Part shown: positions 1 through 5,273 of the stretch, in pieces
How the letters are laid out: each line of letters begins with the position of its first letter
Numbering within the stretch: position 1 is the stretch's first letter
NCBI GenBank assembly: GCA_030950765.1
Contig: JAUZQX010000180.1
Span: forward strand, 1 to 5,273
Reading direction: 5' to 3'
DNA: 5,273 nucleotides
DNA from: Ghiorsea sp.
Lineage (GTDB): Bacteria; Pseudomonadota; Zetaproteobacteria; Mariprofundales; Mariprofundaceae
Translations under genes and position numbers: made by a program
Notes under the pieces: model-generated
Told to the model about the DNA's origin: nothing
The model's database searches: none
The model's input: the letters and a program-made list of their open reading frames with translations, nothing else

Positions 1-1018
1 ATGATGAATCATCTTCACTGGTGGTGGATAAACATTTGGGTAAACCTGCAACAAAAGGTTTAAATTTTAGGTCACTCCTATCCACTTCATCAGAAATCGC
101 AGCCAGTCGGTACAGGTTTACCAAACCATTCACCCGATACAAATCCTGCTCTTTTAAATTGAACTGATGCAACAAAAAATCAGACTGCTCCTCTGGGCAA
201 TGAATAGATACTTCAAGGCGAACAGCAGCACCATACCGACTGTCCAACAACTCAGCCGCAATTATCTTTTTCAAATCTTCACTTTCTTCTTCACGGCGGT
301 AAAGCTCACTGTTTCGTGTCACCCGAAACTGATGGCATTGCGATACTTCCATACCTGGAAACAAGTCATCCACATAAGCGTGCATAATCGATGAAAGCAA
401 CACAAAGCCATGTGCACAACCTGCCACATCATCAGGCAAGGCAATCAAACGTGGCAACGAACGCGGTGCTTGGACAATCGCTCGTTTCACATCACGCCCA
501 AAAGCATCTTTACCTTCAAGGTTAACAATAAAGTTTAAAATTTTATTGACCAACTTGGGAAATGGATAGGCTGGGTCTAGAGCAATGGGGGTCAGTACGG
601 GCAACAGTTCTGCACGGAAAAAGCGGCGAATCCACTGTTGTTGCGCCTCTGTCCATTCATGCCTGTGTAAAATATGAACACCTTCATCCCGCATGGCAGG
701 TAAAATATCATTTTCCAACAGGTTATATTGCTTGTCCACCAAACCTTCAACATCAGTGCGAATGGCGTTCAATGTTTCTGATGTGGAAAGTCCATCAGGT
801 GACACCGTATTTAAACCCATCGCCACACGCTGCTTCAACATCGCCACACGCACTTCAAAAAATTCATCCAAGTTGGAGCTACTGATACACAAAAAACGCA
901 AACGCTCCAAAAGCGGTACCGATTCATCACAGGCCAACTCAAATACACGCTGGTTAAATGCCAGCATGCTTAAGTTGCGATTCAAATATAATTCGGGTGC
1001 TTGTAAATCTTGGCTCAT
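1..1018 (-). CDS. ppk1: Polyphosphate kinase 1, N-terminal half (partial at window edge)
   Basis: Polyphosphate kinase reversibly moves the gamma-phosphate of ATP onto inorganic polyphosphate chains, usually at the membrane periphery. Translating the minus strand from the ATG at 1018 gives 339 uninterrupted codons running off the left edge. Family members are about 690 residues, so about half is present. The start, with ELYLNRNLSMLAFNQRV, matches the opening of the Ppk N domain. The SSNLDEFFEVRVAMLKQR stretch (residues 47-64) carries the conserved Asn (about N49) that corresponds to the ATP-contacting Asn of the E. coli enzyme. LTPIALDPAYPFPKL marks the head domain, and the visible part ends near the first catalytic C-terminal domain. 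The phosphorylated histidine region lies outside the window. The start is supported by GGAG five nucleotides upstream. The gene is divergent from ppx, unlike the ppk-ppx operon of E. coli, and is preceded by a candidate Pho box. Family identification is secure. Confidence 0.96.
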   Translation of the reverse strand, partial: MSQDLQAPELYLNRNLSMLAFNQRVFELACDESVPLLERLRFLCISSSNLDEFFEVRVAMLKQRVAMGLNTVSPDGLSTSETLNAIRTDVEGLVDKQYNLLENDILPAMRDEGVHILHRHEWTEAQQQWIRRFFRAELLPVLTPIALDPAYPFPKLVNKILNFIVNLEGKDAFGRDVKRAIVQAPRSLPRLIALPDDVAGCAHGFVLLSSIMHAYVDDLFPGMEVSQCHQFRVTRNSELYRREEESEDLKKIIAAELLDSRYGAAVRLEVSIHCPEEQSDFLLHQFNLKEQDLYRVNGLVNLYRLAAISDEVDRSDLKFKPFVAGLPKCLSTTSEDDSS

Positions 1019-1021
1019 TGT

Positions 1022-1027
1022 CTCTCC
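1022..1027 (-). promoter_or_regulatory. Ribosome binding site of ppk1
   Basis: On the minus strand GGAGAG precedes the ATG at 1018. The GGAG core is five nucleotides from the start codon, which is close to ideal. No other in-frame ATG nearby has comparable support, so it fixes the ppk1 start. Confidence 0.8.
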
Positions 1028-1046
1028 GTAAAAGTGTATCAGCAAC

Positions 1047-1082
1047 AGTACACTGCATCACAATATGGCACAATCATGACAT
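1047..1082 (-). promoter_or_regulatory. Candidate PhoB-dependent promoter of ppk1 (Pho box plus -10)
   Basis: Read on the minus strand, 1082-1065 is ATGTCATGATTGTGCCAT. Against the E. coli-type Pho box (two CTGTCAT-like heptamers 11 nt apart) the first half-site has TGTCAT exactly and the second has TGCCAT, about 13 of 18 positions overall. Twelve nucleotides downstream, TGTACT (1052-1047) matches four of six bases of a sigma-70 -10. There is no good -35 hexamer, as expected where PhoB substitutes for it. The start of transcription would fall near 1040, giving a leader of about 20 nt that includes the ribosome binding site. PhoB control of ppk is known in several proteobacteria; its operation here is inferred. 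Another ATGTCA lies at 1098-1093, but it is 16 nt away and out of the 11-nt phase. Confidence 0.5.
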
Positions 1083-1162
1083 TATCTAAACCTGACATGC
1101 ACAACACTTGGCTTCATTGCTTATTGATCAACCCTTTTCACCAACAAACAAAAAACAGGAAA

Positions 1163-1373
1163 ATGCTTAGATAGAATACTCAACCCTAAAAATATTCTCA
1201 AATCAGCCAACGTCATTTCAGGTAAAAAGCTAAAAGACACAGGAAAAGTCCATAAACAGCATAAATTGACCAAGCGTCATTTAAAGAAGTATGATACAGC
1301 CAAAGCAAACAAAGCTGCCAAGAAAAAAGCTGTGCAAAAGAAAGTTCGAGCACAACAGGTAGCCACCACATAA
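1163..1373 (+). pseudogene. Lysine-rich small reading frame lacking a start codon (possible broken small gene)
   Basis: A frame open from 1128 to the TAA at 1371-1373 encodes up to 81 residues that are very rich in Lys, with Ala, Gln and His, ending KKAVQKKVRAQQVATT. I do not recognise a family. The frame contains no ATG or GTG. Its only conventional start is TTG at 1266, which would give 35 residues with no properly spaced ribosome binding site. An ATG at 1163 follows AGGAAA but is in another frame and meets TAG after three codons. Losing one base just after that ATG would join it to the lysine-rich frame and give about 69 residues (MLDRILNPKNILKSANVISG...). This suggests a frameshifted small gene, a programmed shift or a sequencing error, although chance in an A-rich region remains possible. 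The stop lies 13 nt before ppx. Basic composition would fit a nucleic-acid- or polyphosphate-binding peptide, but that is speculation. Confidence 0.3.
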
Positions 1374-1374
1374 C

Positions 1375-1379
1375 GAGGG
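1375..1379 (+). promoter_or_regulatory. Ribosome binding site supporting the TTG start of ppx
   Basis: GAGGG lies seven nucleotides upstream of TTG at 1387. This is the only good Shine-Dalgarno sequence near the 5' end of the frame. The next in-frame Met (residue 14, in DMGTNSFH) lies inside the first phosphate-binding motif and cannot be the start. The site therefore decides for a TTG initiator. Confidence 0.75.
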
Positions 1380-1386
1380 CGAACTT

Positions 1387-2925
1387 TTGAGCATACATTT
1401 GGGCAAACACATTGCGGCAGTTGATATGGGCACCAATTCATTCCATATGATTATTGCCAAAGCTGAAGCGCACGGCGCATTTCATATTGTGGATAGAATG
1501 AAACACTGGGTACGCTTGGGTGATGGTGTGAATGCCCGAGGCAAGCTAAATGAAGAAGCCATTGGACGCATGCTTGAAAGCCTGAAATTCTTCAAACAGT
1601 TGGCAGAAAGTTATGATGCAGAAATGCATTGTATTGCCACCTCTGCCATGCGTGATGCCCCCAACCGCAATGCCATTGCCAAACGTATTCGCCAAGAGCT
1701 TGATTTGGTGGTTGAAATCGTCAATGGCGAAGAAGAAGCACGGCTGGTCTTCCAAGGTGTTCGTTCTGAGGGTTATATTCGTGACGAACCTGCTTATATT
1801 ATTGATATTGGTGGTGGCAGCACAGAGGTCATCGTTGGCAACAACCCCGATGGGGTATTGGCTGCCGAAAGCTTGGATATGGGCGCGCGCCGATATTCTC
1901 GTAAATTCTTTGCCGCAGGCAACTATACCACACGACAAATCAAACAATGTCGGGCAGCAGCAGCAAGTAAAATTCAAGCGGTTGCATCCGAATACAAACC
2001 TTTTGAAGTGCATGCCGTATATGGTACATCAGGAACCATCCGTAGCTTAGCAGAAGTGGTTGCTAGTTTTTATGAACATGAAGACAGCACACACCTCACC
2101 CTGCGTGACTTAAAAAATATCTTTCCTAAGCTCATTGCCTCCGTAAAAAATGATACTTTACCCACAAGTATTGAGCCAGAACGCCAAGCTACATTGGTCG
2201 CAGGCTGTATTATTTTGAAGGAAGTGATGCGTGCACTACGCATCAAGTCCTTACGTATTTGCCCCAGTGCTTTGCGAGAAGGTATTATCTTTGACCGCAT
2301 TGCCAGCACAGGGCGTTTACCCTCTCGCCCTATCAGGGCTGCCAGTAAAGCCATGGCAAAACGATTCAATCTCGACCGCACCCAAATCAAACGGGTCACC
2401 CAAACGGCTGAAATCATTTTTAAAGCATACTCAGCTCCATTGGACTTAAATGAAGAGGCTTACCGTTTGCTTATTGCGGCATGTCAGTTGCATGAAATCG
2501 GTTTGACCATGAGCCATAAAAAAATTCATTTGCATGGTAGTTATATTATTGGCAATTCCAACCTCACGGGTGTCACCCAGCGTCAGCAACAAATGTTGGC
2601 TGCTATGGTTCGTTTTCATAGAAAAACCAGCCCAAATAACAAACATGTTTCGCTCAAAGGTATGCGAACTAAAGATACACGCGTGACCATTGCTTTGGCG
2701 GCAATTCTGCGCCTAGCTGCAGCTTTAAATCGCACCAAAAGTGGTGATGCTGCATTGCCTGAAATCATTGAGAAGAAAAACAAGTGGGTTTGGTTGTTTG
2801 ATGAACAATGGTTTGATGAACATGATGTATGTGTATGGAATGGTGAACAAGAAAAACGCCCCTTGGTCAAGCTCATTGGTAAACCCATCACCTTGGGCAA
2901 ACAAAACGGTGTAGACGATGGCTAG
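1387..2925 (+). CDS. ppx: Exopolyphosphatase (Ppx/GppA family, full-length Ppx type)
   Basis: Exopolyphosphatase releases orthophosphate one unit at a time from the ends of polyphosphate chains; relatives also act on pppGpp. The 512 residues match the length of E. coli Ppx (about 513). The ASKHA-type phosphatase core is complete. AAVDMGTNSFHMII (residues 10-23) is phosphate loop 1, and CIATSAMRDAPN (82-93) is a conserved strand-helix. NGEEEARLVFQG (113-124) includes the probable catalytic Glu (about E117), and DIGGGSTEV (140-148) is phosphate loop 2. YGTSGTIRSLAEV (212-224) and CPSALREGIIFD (292-303) close the core. From about residue 310 the helical, HD-like C-terminal region follows, with QLHEIGLTMSHKKIHLHGSY and the VRFHRK element typical of Ppx rather than short GppA forms. 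Translation starts at TTG, preceded by GAGGG. The 3' end overlaps the next gene by 8 nt, which indicates an operon. The choice of Ppx over GppA is inferred from length, the C-terminal region and the adjacent ppk. Confidence 0.95.
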   Translation: MSIHLGKHIAAVDMGTNSFHMIIAKAEAHGAFHIVDRMKHWVRLGDGVNARGKLNEEAIGRMLESLKFFKQLAESYDAEMHCIATSAMRDAPNRNAIAKRIRQELDLVVEIVNGEEEARLVFQGVRSEGYIRDEPAYIIDIGGGSTEVIVGNNPDGVLAAESLDMGARRYSRKFFAAGNYTTRQIKQCRAAAASKIQAVASEYKPFEVHAVYGTSGTIRSLAEVVASFYEHEDSTHLTLRDLKNIFPKLIASVKNDTLPTSIEPERQATLVAGCIILKEVMRALRIKSLRICPSALREGIIFDRIASTGRLPSRPIRAASKAMAKRFNLDRTQIKRVTQTAEIIFKAYSAPLDLNEEAYRLLIAACQLHEIGLTMSHKKIHLHGSYIIGNSNLTGVTQRQQQMLAAMVRFHRKTSPNNKHVSLKGMRTKDTRVTIALAAILRLAAALNRTKSGDAALPEIIEKKNKWVWLFDEQWFDEHDVCVWNGEQEKRPLVKLIGKPITLGKQNGVDDG

Positions 2926-3412
2926 TCATATAAACTTCATCAAAAAACTTGCATTTTTGTCGGATAAACGAAAGTTCTCCTTATTTCTTCCCTTTTTTCT
3001 CATGCGTGCATCTTTAGAAGAATATAATGAAGATTGGACTAAGGTTCGCATTCGTTTGCCGCTGAATTGGGTGTCTAAAAATGCAGCAGGTAATATGTTC
3101 GGTGGTTTTCAAGCCAGTCTTGCCGACCCTATTCCTGCCATGGCTTGCATACGCAAGTTTCCTAACCACCGTGTTGCCACTAAAAAATTGGATATTGATT
3201 TTATCCGAGTCGGTAATTCAGATTTGATGCTTCATTTTGATTTTGACCCCGCCCAAGAACAACAAATTCGTGAAGAATTAGCTGAACATGGTCGCGCCAC
3301 ACCTTGTTTTGATATGGTGTATATCCGCGCTGATGGCAAGGTCTGCTCCAAAATTAAAAATACCGTTGCCATTCGTCCTTTGGGTTATGTCAGCCCTATT
3401 GAAAAAGACTGA
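2918..3412 (+). CDS. DUF4442 family hotdog-fold protein (putative thioesterase-like)
   Basis: The 164-residue protein resembles DUF4442 proteins, which have the hotdog fold of PaaI/YiiD-type acyl-CoA thioesterases. The core signature is NAAGNMFGGFQASLADPIPA (residues 55-74), with the conserved Asn, Gly-Gly and Asp-Pro of the family's central helix. It is followed by a beta-rich half with KKLDIDFIRVGNSDLMLHF (89-107) and the closing VCSKIKNTVAIRP (142-154). The N-terminal segment (about 1-30) is basic then hydrophobic (FSLFLPFFLM); I read it as the lead helix of the domain, not a secretion signal. The ATG lies inside the last codons of ppx (8-nt overlap) and has only a weak GGTG upstream, so translation probably depends on coupling to ppx. 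A Met at residue 30 has no ribosome binding site. The acyl substrate, if any, is unknown. Many DUF4442 members are annotated only as hypothetical, and a thioesterase activity is inference from the fold. Confidence 0.8.
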   Translation: MASHINFIKKLAFLSDKRKFSLFLPFFLMRASLEEYNEDWTKVRIRLPLNWVSKNAAGNMFGGFQASLADPIPAMACIRKFPNHRVATKKLDIDFIRVGNSDLMLHFDFDPAQEQQIREELAEHGRATPCFDMVYIRADGKVCSKIKNTVAIRPLGYVSPIEKD

Positions 3413-4897
3413 TTATTTTAAACCACCCTCAGGATAAGGGTGTAATACATCCATAGCGGTACTTTTATCAGCGGTGTCCACGATTCGTGCATGCTCACGA
3501 CTAAATGCATTGGCATTTTTCAAACCACATGAATGTGCAAGCATATCCACTTCTTGATTCACCCATTTGGCATAATTGGCAATACGTTGTGCTTTCAATT
3601 CAACATTAAGCCCCTTTTGCAAGCGTTTATCTTGTGTGGTAATACCAGTTGGACAATGGTCGCTATGACACTGTAAGGATTGAATACAACCCAAAGAAAA
3701 CAAGAAACCACGTGCCGATACACAAAAGTCTGCACCTAAACACAAAGCTCTAGCTACTGCCGCCGCCGTCACCAATTTACCTGATGCAATCACATCAATA
3801 CGCTGGCGTAATCCATGTTTAATCAAGGTGTCCACCACCGTTGGCAAAGCTTCGTTCAATGGCATACCCATATGATCTGCCAATACTTGTGGTGCTGCAC
3901 CTGTACCACCTTCTGCACCATCGACCGTAATGAAATCAGGTTCTGAACCTTCGCCACGTTCCAAAATAGCTTCACATAACGATTCTACAAACTTGTGATC
4001 GCCCACCACAATTTTAATACCCACAGGGCGGCCTGTAAGACGATGAATACGATTAATCATGTCCAATAGTTCTTCTGTATTACTAATGTCTTCATGCCTA
4101 TTGGGGCTAATCGAATCTTCACCAGCAGGAATACCCCGAATATCTGCAATTTCCTGTGTGACTTTAGCACCTGGTAAGATACCACCTTTACCTGGTTTAG
4201 CGCCCTGACCCAACTTAATTTCAAATGCCACCACTTTTTCAGCGATTTCTTTTAACTTTTCATCACACAAGTGCCCCTCTGCATCCCGTACCCCATATTT
4301 GGCTGTACCTATTTGGAAGATAACATCCCCACCACCTACCAAATGATGTGATGATAACCCTCCTTCGCCAGTATTTGTCCAAATACCTGCTTCCGCCGCT
4401 CCTTTGGATAGTGCTTTAACTGCTGGTTCAGAGAGGGCACCAAAACTCATACCAGATAAATTAAAGATATTTTTAGGCTGAAATGGTTTTTCTCGAATCT
4501 CACCAATCACCTTAGGTTGGGTGGCTCTTGTATTTTCTTCCGCTTCAGCAAATGGTGTGCTTACAAAAATGACCGTTCCAGGCTCTCTTAAATCATTGGT
4601 CGAACCAAAACCAATCACTGGTTTAATGTTTTTCGATGAACGGTACACATAATTACGTGTCGCCCGATTAAAAGGCTGCTCTTCTCTATCATGAGCAAAA
4701 AAGTATTGGCGGAAAAACTCACCTTGTTTCTCTAAAAAGTAGCGTAAACGCCCAATCACGGGATAATTACGCCGCACCGCACTGTGTGGCTGCAACAAGT
4801 CTTGCACAAGCATAATAAACAAAATGAGCATCACCACACCTGCTGCCCAGCCCATGCCTACTATAATACTACTGATTAATGTATCTCCACCTTGCAT
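3413..4897 (-). CDS. Membrane-anchored FMN-binding glutamate synthase domain protein
   Basis: The protein has 494 residues from the ATG at 4897. A single hydrophobic segment (residues 8-31, IVGMGWAAGVVMLILFIMLV) should anchor it in the inner membrane; a basic linker (RRNYPVIGRLRYFLEKQ) follows. From about residue 85 comes the FMN-dependent TIM-barrel domain of glutamate synthase large subunits. It shows NLSGMSFGALSEPAV (146-160), TNTGEGG (174-180), EIKLGQGAKPGKGG (226-239), DFITVDGAEGGTGAAP (321-336), and IDVIASGKLVTAAAVARAL (367-385). Cysteines C404, C410 and C415 (C-x5-C-x4-C, then PTG) match the 3Fe-4S ligands of GltB. It lacks the class II amidotransferase domain and the C-terminal beta-helix domain of full GltB, about 1500 residues. 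It therefore resembles stand-alone proteins such as B. subtilis YerD. True glutamate synthase activity is unproven, and the electron partner and substrate are unknown. The start was chosen by GGAGG five nucleotides upstream; the frame stays open to a GTG at 4975, without a ribosome binding site. Family assignment is strong. Confidence 0.92.
   Translation of the reverse strand: MQGGDTLISSIIVGMGWAAGVVMLILFIMLVQDLLQPHSAVRRNYPVIGRLRYFLEKQGEFFRQYFFAHDREEQPFNRATRNYVYRSSKNIKPVIGFGSTNDLREPGTVIFVSTPFAEAEENTRATQPKVIGEIREKPFQPKNIFNLSGMSFGALSEPAVKALSKGAAEAGIWTNTGEGGLSSHHLVGGGDVIFQIGTAKYGVRDAEGHLCDEKLKEIAEKVVAFEIKLGQGAKPGKGGILPGAKVTQEIADIRGIPAGEDSISPNRHEDISNTEELLDMINRIHRLTGRPVGIKIVVGDHKFVESLCEAILERGEGSEPDFITVDGAEGGTGAAPQVLADHMGMPLNEALPTVVDTLIKHGLRQRIDVIASGKLVTAAAVARALCLGADFCVSARGFLFSLGCIQSLQCHSDHCPTGITTQDKRLQKGLNVELKAQRIANYAKWVNQEVDMLAHSCGLKNANAFSREHARIVDTADKSTAMDVLHPYPEGGLK
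3424..3442. other. Short hairpin at the convergent gene junction
   Basis: CACCCT and AGGGTG form a 6-bp GC-rich stem with a 7-nt loop, inside the last codons of the minus-strand gene. On the minus strand it is followed by GGTTTAAAAT, a poor U tract, and on the plus strand by no T run at all. It may slow polymerase at the junction, but it is too weak to call a terminator with confidence. Confidence 0.25.
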
Positions 4898-4902
4898 CAT
4901 AA

Positions 4903-4907
4903 CCTCC
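4903..4907 (-). promoter_or_regulatory. Ribosome binding site fixing the start of the glutamate synthase-like gene
   Basis: On the minus strand a perfect GGAGG (4907-4903) is followed by TT and two consecutive ATG codons, at 4900 and 4897. It is only two nucleotides from the first ATG and five from the second, so 4897 is the better initiator. This argues against the longer form starting at GTG 4975. Confidence 0.75.
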
Positions 4908-5008
4908 GTATACTTATCAAAAGACTCTGAGGTATGACAAGCAATGCACATGCCATTAAAGCAATATATACCCACATAAATATTGCAACATTAAGGAGGC
5001 CAGCAAAA

Positions 5009-5045
5009 AAAAGCCGCCCTAACCTCAAGGGTTAAGACGGCTTTT
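5009..5045 (-). terminator. Rho-independent terminator of rpsU
   Basis: On the minus strand AAAAGCCG (5045-5038) and CGGCTTTT (5016-5009) form an 8-bp outer stem. After a 3x3 internal mismatch comes an inner stem, TAACC/GGTTA (5020-5024 with 5030-5034). Eight consecutive T residues (5012-5005) follow on the minus strand. This is a strong intrinsic terminator about 30 nt after the rpsU stop, and it separates rpsU from the glutamate synthase-like gene. In the plus direction only TTTT follows the stem. Confidence 0.85.
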
Positions 5046-5049
5046 AAAA

Positions 5050-5063
5050 GAATCAAATGATTC
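5050..5063 (-). other. Small hairpin between the rpsU stop and its terminator
   Basis: GAATCAAATGATTC is a perfect 14-bp inverted repeat (5-bp stem with AAAT loop, or 6-bp stem with a 2-nt loop). On the minus strand it is followed directly by TTTT. It may act as a weak first terminator or 3'-end stabiliser ahead of the main hairpin, but an AT-rich stem this short could be chance. Confidence 0.3.
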
Positions 5064-5075
5064 GGTTTGCTTTTC

Positions 5076-5273
5076 TTAGTATTCGCGACGTTGACGAGCG
5101 CGGATACGACGAAGGCGTTTCATAAGACGCTTGCGTGCTGCAGCTTCTTTACGTTTCTTCGCCACAGAAGGTTTTTCATAAGCTTCACGACGACGGCATT
5201 CACTAATAACACCACCACGCTCAACTTGCTTACGGAATCGCTTAATAGCCATTTCAATTGGCTCATCAGTACT
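5076..5273 (-). CDS. rpsU: 30S ribosomal protein S21 (partial, first codons outside window)
   Basis: S21 is a small, very basic protein of the 30S subunit needed for initiation on natural mRNAs. The visible 65 residues begin STDEPIEMAIKRFRKQVERG and contain the family signature CRRREAYEKPS (residues 27-37). They end in an Arg/Lys-rich tail (RKRLMKRLRRIRARQRREY) before TAA at 5078-5076. Aligned with E. coli S21 (71 residues), only about six N-terminal residues are missing beyond the right edge. It is followed by its own terminator, so it is probably the last gene of its transcript. The rpsU promoter and upstream partners are not visible. Confidence 0.96.
   Translation of the reverse strand, partial: STDEPIEMAIKRFRKQVERGGVISECRRREAYEKPSVAKKRKEAAARKRLMKRLRRIRARQRREY

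Noticed and set aside
562..1031. Overlapping plus-strand open frames of about 107 and 112 codons
   Set aside because: Both are shadows of ppk1, whose minus-strand frame shows clear family homology across the same span. Neither product resembles a known protein.
1124..1131. Perfect palindrome TTGATCAA, resembling fused FNR half-sites
   Set aside because: An FNR site needs TTGAT and ATCAA separated by four bases, and here they overlap. An 8-bp palindrome is expected by chance.
1172..1177. TAGAAT as a -10 for ppx
   Set aside because: It matches five of six bases of TATAAT, but the position 17 nt upstream reads CAAAAA and is no -35. It is too weak to annotate.
1213..1410. A 65-codon minus-strand frame rich in hydrophobic residues, resembling a small membrane protein
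   Set aside because: It lies antisense to the lysine-rich frame and the ppx start. AAA/AAG runs read backwards give Phe/Leu codons, which explains the hydrophobicity. It has no ribosome binding site.
1546..2013. A 155-codon minus-strand frame inside ppx, and a 145-codon plus-strand frame at 1613-2050
   Set aside because: Both run through conserved Ppx motifs in the wrong frame and show Cys- or Pro-rich low-complexity translations typical of shadows.
4912..4940. Possible sigma-70 promoter for the glutamate synthase-like gene: TTGTCA (4940-4935) with ATAAGT or TAAGTA
   Set aside because: The -10 matches are poor at 17-18 nt spacing, and transcription would begin at or inside the GGAGG ribosome binding site, leaving no functional leader.

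Overview
The window looks like ordinary chromosome from a Gram-negative, moderately AT-rich bacterium, most likely a member of the Pseudomonadota. The exopolyphosphatase is the full-length proteobacterial type, and the polyphosphate kinase and ribosomal protein S21 look proteobacterial. Zetaproteobacteria is my best guess for the class, from the general look of the S21 and Ppx proteins, but the sequence does not settle it. I see no transposase, integrase, tRNA, CRISPR array or phage gene.

Layout from left to right. (1) At 1-1018 on the minus strand is the N-terminal half of polyphosphate kinase (ppk1); its C-terminal half lies beyond the left edge. (2) From 1019 to 1386 is a control region between divergent genes. 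It holds a good candidate Pho box (1065-1082) placed to drive ppk, and a lysine-rich reading frame (about 1163-1373) with no usable start codon. (3) At 1387-2925 on the plus strand is exopolyphosphatase (ppx), starting at TTG. (4) At 2918-3412, overlapping the ppx end by 8 nt, is a DUF4442-type hotdog-fold protein. (5) At 3413-4897 on the minus strand is a membrane-anchored, FMN-binding glutamate synthase-domain protein. Its stop codon directly abuts the stop of the hotdog gene, with no spacer. (6) At 5009-5045 is an intrinsic terminator, followed by (7) the nearly complete 30S ribosomal protein S21 gene (rpsU, minus strand), whose first few codons lie beyond the right edge.

The coherent theme of the left half is polyphosphate turnover. 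Ppk makes polyphosphate from ATP and Ppx removes terminal phosphates from it. The two genes are arranged divergently around a shared region with a probable PhoB site, which would tie polymer synthesis to phosphate limitation. The hotdog protein is very likely co-translated with Ppx, but its substrate cannot be read from sequence. The glutamate synthase-like protein and S21 appear to be unrelated neighbours. I found no convincing evidence for a wholly new system. The items most worth a second look are the Pho box, the startless lysine-rich frame, the ppx-hotdog coupling, and the anchored glutamate synthase domain that lacks an amidotransferase.
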